A stretch of 64,000 bases of DNA from Microbacterium galbinum (GTDB taxonomy: Bacteria; Actinomycetota; Actinomycetes; Actinomycetales; Microbacteriaceae). This document shows, piece after piece, positions 11,656-19,477 of this stretch. Position 1 is the stretch's first letter. Each line of letters begins with the position of its first letter. Under the pieces are notes generated by a model. The model was not told where the DNA came from. It saw only the letters and a program-made list of their open reading frames with translations, and made no database searches. The stretch covers positions 2,571,630 through 2,635,629 of the forward strand of contig NZ_CP078077.1 in assembly GCF_023101185.1 (NCBI RefSeq). Reading direction: 5' to 3'. Both the position numbers and the translations under genes were made by a program.

Positions 11656-11711
11656 CGCGATCAGGGTACCGCGAGGCGGTCACGTGCGTCTGTGAGCGGC
11701 GTGGCGCGCTC

Positions 11712-11717
11712 TACGCT
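11712..11717 (+). promoter_or_regulatory. Leaderless -10 element for manA
   Basis: TACGCT, six bases before the manA ATG, the spacing expected for a transcript starting at the start codon. Confidence 0.55.
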
Positions 11718-11723
11718 GGGAAC

Positions 11724-12848
11724 ATGCTGCTGCACCTCACCAATGCACCCCGCGACTACGCCTGGGGATCGGAGACCCTTCTCGCCGAGCTCGAAGGGCG
11801 TGCGCCGAGCGGCGCCCCCGAGGCGGAGGTCTGGTTCGGGGATCACCCGGGCGACCCCGCGGATGTGGTGGGCGGCGGCACGCTCGATGCGGTCACGGGC
11901 GGAACGCTTCCGTACCTGCTGAAGCTGCTCGCCGCCGCTCAGCCGCTGTCGATCCAGGTGCACCCGACCCTGGCGCAGGCGAAGGAGGGCTGGGAGCGCG
12001 AGAGCGGCCTCGCGCTCGACGATCCGCAGCGCAACTATCGCGACGCGAACCACAAGCCCGAGTTGCTGGTCGCGCTGAGCGAGCGCTTCGAGTCGCTCAG
12101 CGGCCTGCGCCCGGTCGCACAGACGTTGCAGCTCATCGATGCCCTCGCACCCACCGCCGCGGTCGTCGTGCTCCGCGAGCGTCTCTCCGCCGAAGGTGAC
12201 GTCCTGCGCGACACCCTCGAGTGGCTGCTCGACGGGTCGGCGGGCGAGGCCGTCGACGGCGTCATCGACGCGGTCGTCACCGCCTCCCGCGGGGACGCGG
12301 GGGAGTGGAGCGACACTCTGCGCGCGATCGCGCGGATCGCCGACACCTACCCCGGTGACCCGGGGGTCGTGGTCGCGCTGCTGATGAACCACCTCGTGCT
12401 GCGCCGGGGCGAGGGCGTCTTCCTGCGGGCCGGTCTCCTGCACGCCTACCTCTCGGGCCTCGGCGTGGAGATCATGGCCGCCAGCGACAACGTGCTCCGC
12501 GGGGGACTCACGCCCAAGCGGATCGACGTGCCGGAACTCCTGTCGCTCGTCGACACCGCCCCCGGGCTGGTCCCGGTGCTGCGCCCTGCCGAGGAGGGCG
12601 CGATCACGACGTACGACGTGCCGGTTCCGGACTTCGCGTTGCGCCGCATCGTGCTCGACGGCTCGCCGACGAGCGTGCCCGTCGACGGCCGGACCATGGT
12701 GCTCGCCACGGGCGGCACGGTTCGCGTCGAAGGCGCGGATGCCGCGATCGATCTGCCCGTCGGGGCCGTCGCCTATGCGTCCGACGACGAGACCGAGCTG
12801 CGTCTGTCCGGCCTCGGCGAGGTCTTCATCGCGTCTCCGGGGCACTGA
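11724..12848 (+). CDS. manA: Mannose-6-phosphate isomerase, class I
   Basis: Zinc-dependent cupin enzyme of 374 residues interconverting mannose-6-phosphate and fructose-6-phosphate, feeding GDP-mannose for mannosylated glycans and lipids. Diagnostic motifs are DYAWGS (11-16), EVWFGDHP, the metal-site region LSIQVHP and NHKPELL, and RAGLLHAYLSGLGVEIMAASDNVLRGGLTPK cut across residues about 235-265. The length is typical of the actinobacterial enzyme. It is adjacent to whiB2 as in mycobacteria (Rv3255c region), although no phosphomannomutase gene lies here. Confidence 0.96.
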   Translation: MLLHLTNAPRDYAWGSETLLAELEGRAPSGAPEAEVWFGDHPGDPADVVGGGTLDAVTGGTLPYLLKLLAAAQPLSIQVHPTLAQAKEGWERESGLALDDPQRNYRDANHKPELLVALSERFESLSGLRPVAQTLQLIDALAPTAAVVVLRERLSAEGDVLRDTLEWLLDGSAGEAVDGVIDAVVTASRGDAGEWSDTLRAIARIADTYPGDPGVVVALLMNHLVLRRGEGVFLRAGLLHAYLSGLGVEIMAASDNVLRGGLTPKRIDVPELLSLVDTAPGLVPVLRPAEEGAITTYDVPVPDFALRRIVLDGSPTSVPVDGRTMVLATGGTVRVEGADAAIDLPVGAVAYASDDETELRLSGLGEVFIASPGH

Positions 12849-12860
12849 CGCGCGACGTCT

Positions 12861-12884
12861 GCGCCCGAGTCCACCTTCGGGCGC
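12861..12884 (+). terminator. Possible terminator hairpin after manA
   Basis: Perfect 8-bp stem GCGCCCGA/TCGGGCGC with an 8-base loop, 12 bases after the manA stop. There is no U-tract, so it may act only with Rho or as a 3' stabiliser. Confidence 0.4.
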
Positions 12885-12908
12885 GCGACACGCCGATATA
12901 CCGTCAAG

Positions 12909-12933
12909 AACCTTCAATACATGATTGAGGGTT
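12909..12933. repeat. Inverted repeat upstream of whiB2
   Basis: AACCTTCAAT and ATTGAGGGTT form a 10-bp inverted repeat with one mismatch and a 5-base spacer, in an AT-richer patch 14 bases before the predicted -35. It could be an operator for a dimeric regulator of whiB2. Confidence 0.5.
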
Positions 12934-12946
12934 TACGATCCGCGAC

Positions 12947-12975
12947 TTGACCCGAGCGAATGACACGGGTGTAAT
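12947..12975 (+). promoter_or_regulatory. Predicted whiB2 promoter
   Basis: TTGACC (12947-12952), a 17-base spacer and TGTAAT (12970-12975) resemble a housekeeping sigma promoter. The spacer contains GACAC (12962-12966), the core bound by WhiA in Streptomyces; this pentamer is common by chance. Confidence 0.45.
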
Positions 12976-13026
12976 TAGTGGTGCACGGCCCGGCGGGGGG
13001 CGAGATATGAGGGGTTGGAGGTCGAG

Positions 13027-13344
13027 ATGACGGGATACCGATCCGACGTTCCGGAGAACTGGTTCGTCGACCCGGTCAACCTCGGTGTACCCGGGGTTCG
13101 AAAGGTCGAGGCAGACGACGACAATGCTCTCGCCTGGCAGACCGACGCCCTGTGCTCTCAGACCGATCCCGAGGCGTTCTTCCCGGAGAAGGGTGGCTCG
13201 ACGCGAGACGCCAAGCGCATCTGCACCTCGTGCGACGTGCGCGGGGAGTGCCTCGAGTACGCGCTCAACAACGACGAGCGGTTCGGTATCTGGGGCGGTC
13301 TCTCCGAGCGCGAGCGTCGCAAGCTCAAGCGCCGCGCCAGCTGA
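13027..13344 (+). CDS. whiB2: WhiB2-family iron-sulfur transcription factor
   Basis: Wbl protein of 105 residues with four cluster-ligating cysteines Cys43, Cys66, Cys69 and Cys75 (C-x22-C-x2-C-x5-C), the G[IV]WGG turn (GIWGG, 87-91) and a basic C-terminal tail RRKLKRR. Its relatives WhiB (Streptomyces) and WhmD/WhiB2 (mycobacteria) bind the sigma factor and control septation and cell division. ATG 13027 follows GGAGG by five bases; an in-frame TTG at 13015 is less likely. It sits between manA and the giant glycosyltransferase, an arrangement conserved among actinomycetes. Confidence 0.95.
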   Translation: MTGYRSDVPENWFVDPVNLGVPGVRKVEADDDNALAWQTDALCSQTDPEAFFPEKGGSTRDAKRICTSCDVRGECLEYALNNDERFGIWGGLSERERRKLKRRAS

Positions 13345-13460
13345 ACGGCGACGCATCCGCCGATCAGCGGTCTCCCGGATGGAATCCGACCGGGACCTTC
13401 GCGGGCGCGCCGCACCGGCTGCCTTCTCCCGCGTCGCACCGCGCTTAGGCTGACGATGTC

Positions 13461-16400
13461 ATGCCAGCCCGAGTTCACGCCATCATCGTCGCGCGCCCCG
13501 GTTCCTCAGCCCGCGCGCAACTGCTCCGCACCCTCGAGGCGCTGAGATCGCAGACCGCACCGGTGGAAGCGGTCACCCTCGTGGTCTGCGGCGACGCCGC
13601 ATCGGCTCGTACCAGCGAGGCCGTCGCGCAGACGGTCGAGGGGATCGTCGAGGCCCGGCACTCCACCTCGTTCGCCGAGGCCGTCGAACTCGCGCGTCCC
13701 CGGGTCGCCGAGAACAGCGCCGTATGGCTCCTCTCACACGACACGGCGCCGCACCCTCGGGCCCTGGAGCGCCTCGTCGGGATGCTCGAGCGTTCGCCGT
13801 CGGCCGCGATCGCGGCACCGAAGCTGGTCGCCACCGACAACGATCGGGAGATCGTCTCCCTCGGCGTCAGCATGACGAGCCTCGGCCGTTCGGTCGAGCT
13901 CTCGGCGGGTGAGCTCGACCAGGGACAGCACGACGGTCTCGATGAGGCGCTCGCGGCCGACATCCGCGGCATGCTGATCCGCAGCGAGGTGCGCGATGCG
14001 CTCCGCCCGGACCCGGCGCTCGCCGGAGCCGATGAGGGCCTCGATCTGGGCGTGCGCGCTCGTCTCGGCGGCGGACGCGTGGTCCTCGCCCCGACCGCGC
14101 GGATCTCGGTCTCGCCCGACGGCCCGGCATCGCTCCCTCGCGGCCGCTCCCGGCGTGCCTATGTGATCCGCCTCGCCCAGCTGCATCGCCGCCTCGCCTA
14201 TGCGCCGGCGATCGCCGTGCCGCTGCACTGGATCGCGCTCCTGCCCCTCGCGCTGTGGCGCTCGATCGCGCACCTCGTCGGCAAGCGCCCCGAGGAAGTC
14301 TTCCCCGAGTTCGGTGCCGCCGTGGTGGCGATGCTCCGATTCGGAGCGCTCGCCCGTTCGCGTGCCGCCATCCGATCCTTCCGCACCTCGTCGTGGGCCA
14401 GCATCTCGCCCCTGCGCGTCACGGGCTCGCAGCTCCGCCGTCGTCTCGACGACGGCCACGGTAGCGAAGGCGGCGCCGTCAGCGAACTGCACTTCTTCGG
14501 CGGCGGTGGCGCGTGGGCCGTGCTGGCCGCCCTCGCCGTGAGCGTCGCGTCGTTCACCTCTCTTCTCGCCTGGCCCTCGCTCGGCGGCGGAGCCCTCCTG
14601 CCGCTCCGGCAGACCGTCGCGGGACTCTGGCAGGACGCGGTGTGGGGAGTCCGGGGGCTCGGCCTCGACGTCGTCGGTCCGGCCGATCCCTTCGCCGGTG
14701 TGGTCGCCGTTCTCGGCTCGCTCTGGCCGGGATCGCCGTCCTTCGCCCTCGTGCTCCTGTGGGTGCTCGCGCTGCCGCTCGCTGTCCTCGGCGGTTGGTT
14801 CGCCGCGACGCGGGTGACGGATCGCGCGGGGCTCCGCATCTTCGCGGGAGTCGGATGGGCCCTGGCGCCGACGTTCCTCACCGCGCTCGTCGACGGCCGC
14901 CCGACCGGCGTTCTCGTGCATCTCCTCCTGCCCTGGCTATTCCATGCGGCGGTCGTCGCGCATCGATCGTGGGGAGCGGCGGGGGCGGCATCGCTGGTGT
15001 TCGCCGCCGTGGCCGCATGCTCGCCGTCACTCGTCCCCGCACTTCTCGTGCTCTGGGTCGTCGGGCTCGGGATCACTCTGGGTACGGCCCAGTTCCGTGG
15101 CGCCGTTCGCCTGCTCTGGACCCCGATCCCGGCCCTCGTGCTCTTCGCGCCGCTCGCGTACGCGCACCTCGTCGACGGATCGCTCGTCGCGCTCCTGGCC
15201 GATCCCGGGGCGATCTGGGCCGGCCCGCAGGCGGCGGCGGATGCCGCAGGGCGCCTCGCCCTCGCGACGGGATATCCCACCGCGGATGCCGCAGGGTGGG
15301 CGGCTTTCCAGATCGCGCCGCTCGGCGCCTGGGCGGCCGTGTTCAGCGCGCCTCTCGCCCTTCTCGCGCTCGGTGCGGCCGTCGCGCCGCGCTGGCGTGC
15401 GGGTATCACCTTGCTCGTCATCTCGCTCGCCGGCTTCGCGACGGCGTTCCTGGCCGTGGGCGTCACGGTCAGTTTCGCGCAGGGCACTCCGGTCGCCATC
15501 TGGCCGGGTGCCGGGCTCTCGCTCGCGTGGATCGGCATCGTCGGTGGCGCGGTCGTCACCCTCGACACCGCTGTCACGCTGCCGCGACTGCGCACGGCCG
15601 TCACCGGCATAGCCGCGATTGCTCTGGTGGTCGGAGCGGTGCCGGCCCTCACGGCTCTCCATCTCGACGCATCCGCTCTGCGCAACGGGCCCAATTCGAC
15701 GCTTCCCGCGTACGTCGCGGCGCAGGCCTCCGGGGATCAGCCGATCAGCACGCTCGTCCTCACGCCGCAGAACGACGGCGGACTCGCCGCCGAGGTGGTC
15801 TGGGGTGCGAGTGAGACCCTGGGTGCGCAGACCACGATCCTCTCGACAGCGGAGCAGCCGCGAGGGACCGACATCGCCGCCCTCTCGGTCGACCTGCTCT
15901 CGGCGCGCGATTTCGATGCGCCGGGGGAGCTCGCCGCCCACGGGATCAGCTACGTGCTCGTCGCGCAGGTGCCGGGCGATGAGGCCGACCAGGCTCGTTC
16001 GATGCGGACGTCGGCGATCACTGCGATCGATCAGCGCGCCGGGTTCGTGCACGCCGGCACCACGGATCGCGGCGTTCTCTGGAGGGTCGACACCGACATC
16101 GCCGCACCGGCGACTCTCACGAACGCGCAGGAACATCAGGCGCGACTCGTCGTCACTCTGCAGCTGATCTTCCTGTTCGCCGCTCTGCTCCTCGCTCTGC
16201 CCACCCGAGCGTCGCGACGCGCGGCGCGTGCACAATCCCGCATCGTCGGGCGTGCGCCCGAGGAGCCACTCGTCCTCCCACGGCATCGCGAGGAACTCGC
16301 GGAAGCCTCGATCGTCGAACCGGGCGGAGTGGACGAACTCGCCGAGGCCGCGATCGTCGGTGAGACGCCCGCGGATGCACTCGAGGAGGCCGTCGCACCG

Positions 16401-16532
16401 GACGGCGAGACCTCGAGGAACGACGTGGAATCACGCGGAGAGGCCGTTGACGCGCCGACAGGAGATGCTGCCGTCGACGATGACGCCGCCGATTCCTCCG
16501 GAGACCCCGAGACCGAGGAGAAGCAGCGATGA
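13461..16532 (+). CDS. Giant membrane glycosyltransferase (GT2 domain plus about twelve TM helices)
   Basis: Protein of 1023 residues. Residues about 1-230 form a GT2-like domain (HAIIVARPGSSAR at the N-terminus) whose acidic DxD motif is weak. A membrane core of roughly twelve helices follows (about 330-900), and the tail (about 930-1023) is very rich in Glu, Asp and Ala. It lies between whiB2 and a DUF5719 protein with a 4-base overlap, the arrangement seen in other actinomycetes. The likely role is transfer of sugars to an envelope acceptor; donor and product are unknown. TAGGCT at 13446 is a candidate -10. Confidence 0.8.
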   Translation: MPARVHAIIVARPGSSARAQLLRTLEALRSQTAPVEAVTLVVCGDAASARTSEAVAQTVEGIVEARHSTSFAEAVELARPRVAENSAVWLLSHDTAPHPRALERLVGMLERSPSAAIAAPKLVATDNDREIVSLGVSMTSLGRSVELSAGELDQGQHDGLDEALAADIRGMLIRSEVRDALRPDPALAGADEGLDLGVRARLGGGRVVLAPTARISVSPDGPASLPRGRSRRAYVIRLAQLHRRLAYAPAIAVPLHWIALLPLALWRSIAHLVGKRPEEVFPEFGAAVVAMLRFGALARSRAAIRSFRTSSWASISPLRVTGSQLRRRLDDGHGSEGGAVSELHFFGGGGAWAVLAALAVSVASFTSLLAWPSLGGGALLPLRQTVAGLWQDAVWGVRGLGLDVVGPADPFAGVVAVLGSLWPGSPSFALVLLWVLALPLAVLGGWFAATRVTDRAGLRIFAGVGWALAPTFLTALVDGRPTGVLVHLLLPWLFHAAVVAHRSWGAAGAASLVFAAVAACSPSLVPALLVLWVVGLGITLGTAQFRGAVRLLWTPIPALVLFAPLAYAHLVDGSLVALLADPGAIWAGPQAAADAAGRLALATGYPTADAAGWAAFQIAPLGAWAAVFSAPLALLALGAAVAPRWRAGITLLVISLAGFATAFLAVGVTVSFAQGTPVAIWPGAGLSLAWIGIVGGAVVTLDTAVTLPRLRTAVTGIAAIALVVGAVPALTALHLDASALRNGPNSTLPAYVAAQASGDQPISTLVLTPQNDGGLAAEVVWGASETLGAQTTILSTAEQPRGTDIAALSVDLLSARDFDAPGELAAHGISYVLVAQVPGDEADQARSMRTSAITAIDQRAGFVHAGTTDRGVLWRVDTDIAAPATLTNAQEHQARLVVTLQLIFLFAALLLALPTRASRRAARAQSRIVGRAPEEPLVLPRHREELAEASIVEPGGVDELAEAAIVGETPADALEEAVAPDGETSRNDVESRGEAVDAPTGDAAVDDDAADSSGDPETEEKQR

Positions 16533-17911
16533 GCCGTACGCGAGTCTTCCGAGTGGTCGCCACCGGTGCGCGCGTCGCCGTCGGAGCCGCCGTCGCGATC
16601 GCCTGCGTCGCCGGCGTCGTCACCGCGATCCACGCACCGTGGCCCGAGGTCGCGCACGAACCTGCGCAGGTGGAGGTCACGCCGCTTCCCGGAGCGCCGA
16701 TGCTCGTGTGCAACGGCGACTTCCGCGCGATCGGTCGCGACTCCTCCGACCCGCTGAGCATGCGCTCGGCGGGGTCGCCGTCGGTCACCGTGGACGGGAC
16801 CGGTGGCGCTCCGGCATCCGCACCCATCGCCGTGCCCGATCTCATCGGCGGTGCCGAGGTCGACCGATTCACCGGAAAGGTCGTCGACCGGAGCGCGCCC
16901 CTCATCGCCGCGACCGAGTCGATCTCGGTCTCGGCGACGGATCTGGCGGGCTTCGCCGCCCTGCCCTGCGGGGAGAGCAGGTTGGAATCCTGGCTGGTCG
17001 GAGGAAGCGTCGCCACCGGGACCAAGGACATCGTGACCCTCACCAACGCGGCGGCGGTGACGTCCACCGTAACCCTCTCGACGTACGGCGATTCGCGGAG
17101 CAACCGCACCGTGATCGTCCCGGCGATGACGCAGGTCGCCCTTCCGCTCAGCTCGATCGCGGCGGGCAACACGACACCCGTGGTCGAGGTCACGGCCGAG
17201 GGGGCTCCTGTGAGGGCGGTTCTGCAGTCCTCCTTCGTGCGCACGCTCGACCCGGCCGGCATCGACCTGCAGGAAGCGGTTGCCGGGCCGCAGCGGCATC
17301 CGGTGATCGTCGGTGTGCAGTCGTTCGACGGCGACGGTGACAACGCCGACATGACGGTGCTCCGGCTGCTTTCGGCCGGTGAGGACGGGCGAGCCGTCGT
17401 CGCGGTGCGCGCGGTCGGTTCACCCGAGGTCGTCGAGGAGTTCACAGTGGATCTCTCAGCCGACACCCCGGCGGAGGCGTCGCTCAGCGCCCTCGCGCCC
17501 GGGTCGTACTCGGTGTCGATCGACGCCGACACCCCGGTGGTCGCGGGTGTCCGTCAGCAGAACGGATTCGGCAAGGGCGCGGACTTCTCGTGGATGACAC
17601 CGGCGCCGGAGATCGGCACGGACGCCCTCTTCGCGGTGCCGAACGGACCCCAGCCGGCGCTGTACCTCATCAATGAGGACGGTGCCGATGCGACCGTCAC
17701 CCTCGAGAACCTCGGCAGCGGGAACTCACGCGAGGTCGTCGTGCCCGCCGGCAGTTCGGTGGCGGCGACACTCAACGGCGATACGGTCTATCGACTCAGC
17801 ACCTCTGACGCCGTGCGCGCGGCGATGAGCATGTCCGGTGCCGGAGCGCTCGCGACGTGGCCTCTGCAGCCGAGCGCGGGCGCGGAGAAGAGCATCACGG
17901 TCTACCCCTAG
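16529..17911 (+). CDS. DUF5719-family secreted/anchored protein
   Basis: Protein of 460 residues with one N-terminal hydrophobic helix (about 10-33) acting as signal anchor, followed by an extracytoplasmic beta-rich region. It contains repeated VTLTN/VTLENLGSG type strands and only two cysteines, in LVCNGDF and ALPCGESR, which could form a disulfide. DUF5719 proteins occur next to the WhiB2-linked giant glycosyltransferase across actinobacteria and probably act with it in envelope assembly (inference from neighbourhood). Its ATG overlaps the stop of the glycosyltransferase gene by four bases (ATGA). No catalytic motif is evident. Confidence 0.78.
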   Translation: MSRTRVFRVVATGARVAVGAAVAIACVAGVVTAIHAPWPEVAHEPAQVEVTPLPGAPMLVCNGDFRAIGRDSSDPLSMRSAGSPSVTVDGTGGAPASAPIAVPDLIGGAEVDRFTGKVVDRSAPLIAATESISVSATDLAGFAALPCGESRLESWLVGGSVATGTKDIVTLTNAAAVTSTVTLSTYGDSRSNRTVIVPAMTQVALPLSSIAAGNTTPVVEVTAEGAPVRAVLQSSFVRTLDPAGIDLQEAVAGPQRHPVIVGVQSFDGDGDNADMTVLRLLSAGEDGRAVVAVRAVGSPEVVEEFTVDLSADTPAEASLSALAPGSYSVSIDADTPVVAGVRQQNGFGKGADFSWMTPAPEIGTDALFAVPNGPQPALYLINEDGADATVTLENLGSGNSREVVVPAGSSVAATLNGDTVYRLSTSDAVRAAMSMSGAGALATWPLQPSAGAEKSITVYP

Positions 17912-17933
17912 ACACGGGGTCGATGCGCTCCGG

Positions 17934-18362
17934 TCAGTGGTCGTGGCCGAGGTCCCACGGCTCGCGGCCGACGTACTCCGCCGCTGCCCGGAAGACGGCG
18001 CTCTCGATCGCCATCCGTCGGTGCGCGTTGTCGTCGTGGCCGGGAGGGAGCAGACGCTCGATGGGCAGGCGGAAGAGCACGATACGTGCGTGCTCGCGAT
18101 CGAGGTACCAGCGCGGCACCTCGTCACCCGCCTCGAATCCGGGCATCGCACCGATCTCGAATCGCACGTCCTGCAGCTCCGGCCACGTGCCGCGGAGGAA
18201 CTCGACGGCGGTTCCCACCGAGAGGTCGAACCGGTCGAGGCGTCCGTCCAGCGGAGCCAGGGGAGGCCGCACGACCTCGCTGCGGCCGAGACGGCCGTGG
18301 CGTCCGTGCCGCGCGCCTCGCCGAGGCGTCTCGGGGGTGCGGGTGGCGCGTCGACGGGGCAT
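17934..18362 (-). CDS. Zincin-fold (metallopeptidase family PF06262-like) protein lacking HExxH
   Basis: Protein of 142 residues with a basic N-terminal tail (1-30). The core DLSVGTAVEFLRGTWPELQDVRF and RIVLFRLPIERL matches the small cytosolic zincin family found beside DUF3499 in actinobacteria (Rv3259 position). The helix that usually carries HExxH reads here IESAVFRAAAEYVG, so the zinc ligands are missing and peptidase activity is unlikely. It is convergent with the DUF5719 gene and divergent from DUF3499. Family assignment rests on pattern and synteny, so it is moderately certain. Confidence 0.7.
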   Translation of the reverse strand: MPRRRATRTPETPRRGARHGRHGRLGRSEVVRPPLAPLDGRLDRFDLSVGTAVEFLRGTWPELQDVRFEIGAMPGFEAGDEVPRWYLDREHARIVLFRLPIERLLPPGHDDNAHRRMAIESAVFRAAAEYVGREPWDLGHDH

Positions 18363-18428
18363 GACGAAAGTCTAGGCCGTGTGCGGCGTCGGACGGCGCG
18401 GCATCCGTCGTGGACGCGCACCGGACCG

Positions 18429-18434
18429 TAGCCT
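18429..18434 (+). promoter_or_regulatory. Leaderless -10 element for DUF3499 gene
   Basis: TAGCCT, seven bases before ATG 18442. Confidence 0.5.
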
Positions 18435-18441
18435 GGCACGG

Positions 18442-18648
18442 ATGGACGGACGACTCTGCTCGAAGGTGGGCTGCGCGCGCGAAGCGGTGGCCACACTCAC
18501 GTACGACTACGGCGACCAGATGGCCGCGCTCGGTCCGCTCGGACTCGAGCGTCACCCGCACGCTCACGACCTGTGCGCCCAGCACGCCGACCGGTTGTCG
18601 GTGCCCGCAGGGTGGATCGTCGTGCGCCACGAGGCGCTGCGCGCCTGA
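18442..18648 (+). CDS. DUF3499-family small protein
   Basis: Protein of 68 residues with the family pattern: paired cysteines in LCSKVGCAREAVATLTYDYGD at residues 5-25, a middle ALGPLG, and HDLCAQHADRLSVPAGW with a further Cys and His residues. The Cys/His set suggests a small metal-binding (zinc-ribbon-like) fold. The role is unknown, but the gene is conserved beside the zincin and manA/whiB2 genes in actinobacteria (Rv3258c). Starting at ATG 18442 fits both the family N-terminus and a TAGCCT box seven bases upstream; the frame is open to 18379. Confidence 0.85.
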   Translation: MDGRLCSKVGCAREAVATLTYDYGDQMAALGPLGLERHPHAHDLCAQHADRLSVPAGWIVVRHEALRA

Positions 18649-18651
18649 GCG

Positions 18652-19461
18652 TCAGACCCCGACGCGGCGCCCCGAGAGCCGCTCGGCGCGGGCATCCGAG
18701 GCGATGAGTGCGCGTCGCTCCCGCTCGCGACGGATCACCGTGATCGCGACCAGGGCACGCTCCGGCGAAGCCTGCGGCAGGGGGGAGACGAAGGCGGATG
18801 CCTCGGCGAGCAGCTCGTTCGCGACGCGCGCGCGTGCCCCGGGAACGAGCTGGTGCGCCGAGGCGAGGAACTGCGAGATGCGCCGCGCGAGACGGTCGGG
18901 CAGACGCGCGACGTCGGCGATCTGCGACCAGCCGAGGAGCTCACCGGGCATCACCGGAACGCTCTGGGCAAGCTTAGGCGTGCGCACGCGCTGGCTGTAG
19001 GTGCCCGCCACGAGATCTCCCAGGCGCTGGGACCGTGCGGTGAGGGCGCCTGAGAGGACGGCGAGGCCGCCGAAGGTCATGTAGATCTCGAGCACGCCGA
19101 GAAGCGCGCGGATGAAGGCGTGACGGAATCCCGTTGCGCCGCCGTCGATCCGGACGATGCGCCCGCCGACGGCCAGCTTGCCGAGGCTGCGGCCCTTCGT
19201 CAGCATCTCCATGCTCAGGGGGAGCACGAGGAAGCTCACCGCGAGAGAAGCGATGGTCGCGATCCGGTCGGTCGCCTCGGTGAGAACACCGGCATCGAGC
19301 AGCCAGACGCGGAGGAACAGCCACAGGATGAAGACCCCGTAGCCGAGCAGCATGTCGATGAGCGCACCGAGAGAACGCATGAGGAACCCGACCGGCTGGA
19401 CGTCGATGGCGACGGCTTCGCCGGACAGCATCTCGTCGGTCGTATCGATCGGCACGGACAT
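18652..19461 (-). CDS. RDD-family membrane protein
   Basis: Protein of 269 residues with an RDD domain (about 22-165): GFLMRSLGALIDMLLGYG carries the Arg/Asp pair, three or four helices follow, and GRSLGKLAVGGRIVRIDGGATGFRHAFIRA is the second signature (about 105-135). A basic cytoplasmic tail follows. RDD proteins are poorly characterised; some take part in ion or osmotic adaptation. It is paired head to head with a SpoIIM gene, as in other actinomycetes (Rv3694c-Rv3695). The ATG at 19461 overlaps the upstream SpoIIM ATG; Met11 is an alternative start. Confidence 0.88.
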   Translation of the reverse strand: MSVPIDTTDEMLSGEAVAIDVQPVGFLMRSLGALIDMLLGYGVFILWLFLRVWLLDAGVLTEATDRIATIASLAVSFLVLPLSMEMLTKGRSLGKLAVGGRIVRIDGGATGFRHAFIRALLGVLEIYMTFGGLAVLSGALTARSQRLGDLVAGTYSQRVRTPKLAQSVPVMPGELLGWSQIADVARLPDRLARRISQFLASAHQLVPGARARVANELLAEASAFVSPLPQASPERALVAITVIRRERERRALIASDARAERLSGRRVGV

Positions 19462-19464
19462 GAG

Positions 19465-19471
19465 TACAGTA
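19465..19471. promoter_or_regulatory. Overlapping opposed -10 hexamers (SpoIIM and RDD genes)
   Basis: TACAGT (19465-19470, plus) and TACTGT (19471-19466, minus) share five bases. The plus hexamer is seven bases from GTG 19478; the minus one is four bases from the RDD ATG. Confidence 0.45.
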
Positions 19472-19477
19472 AATCAG

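Noticed and set aside
8945..11683. 912-codon frame suggesting a fusion of the two O-antigen-ligase-like proteins
   Set aside because: The upstream half is out of frame with the first paralogue and has no hydrophobic pattern. The GTGA junction at 10240-10243 shows two separate genes.
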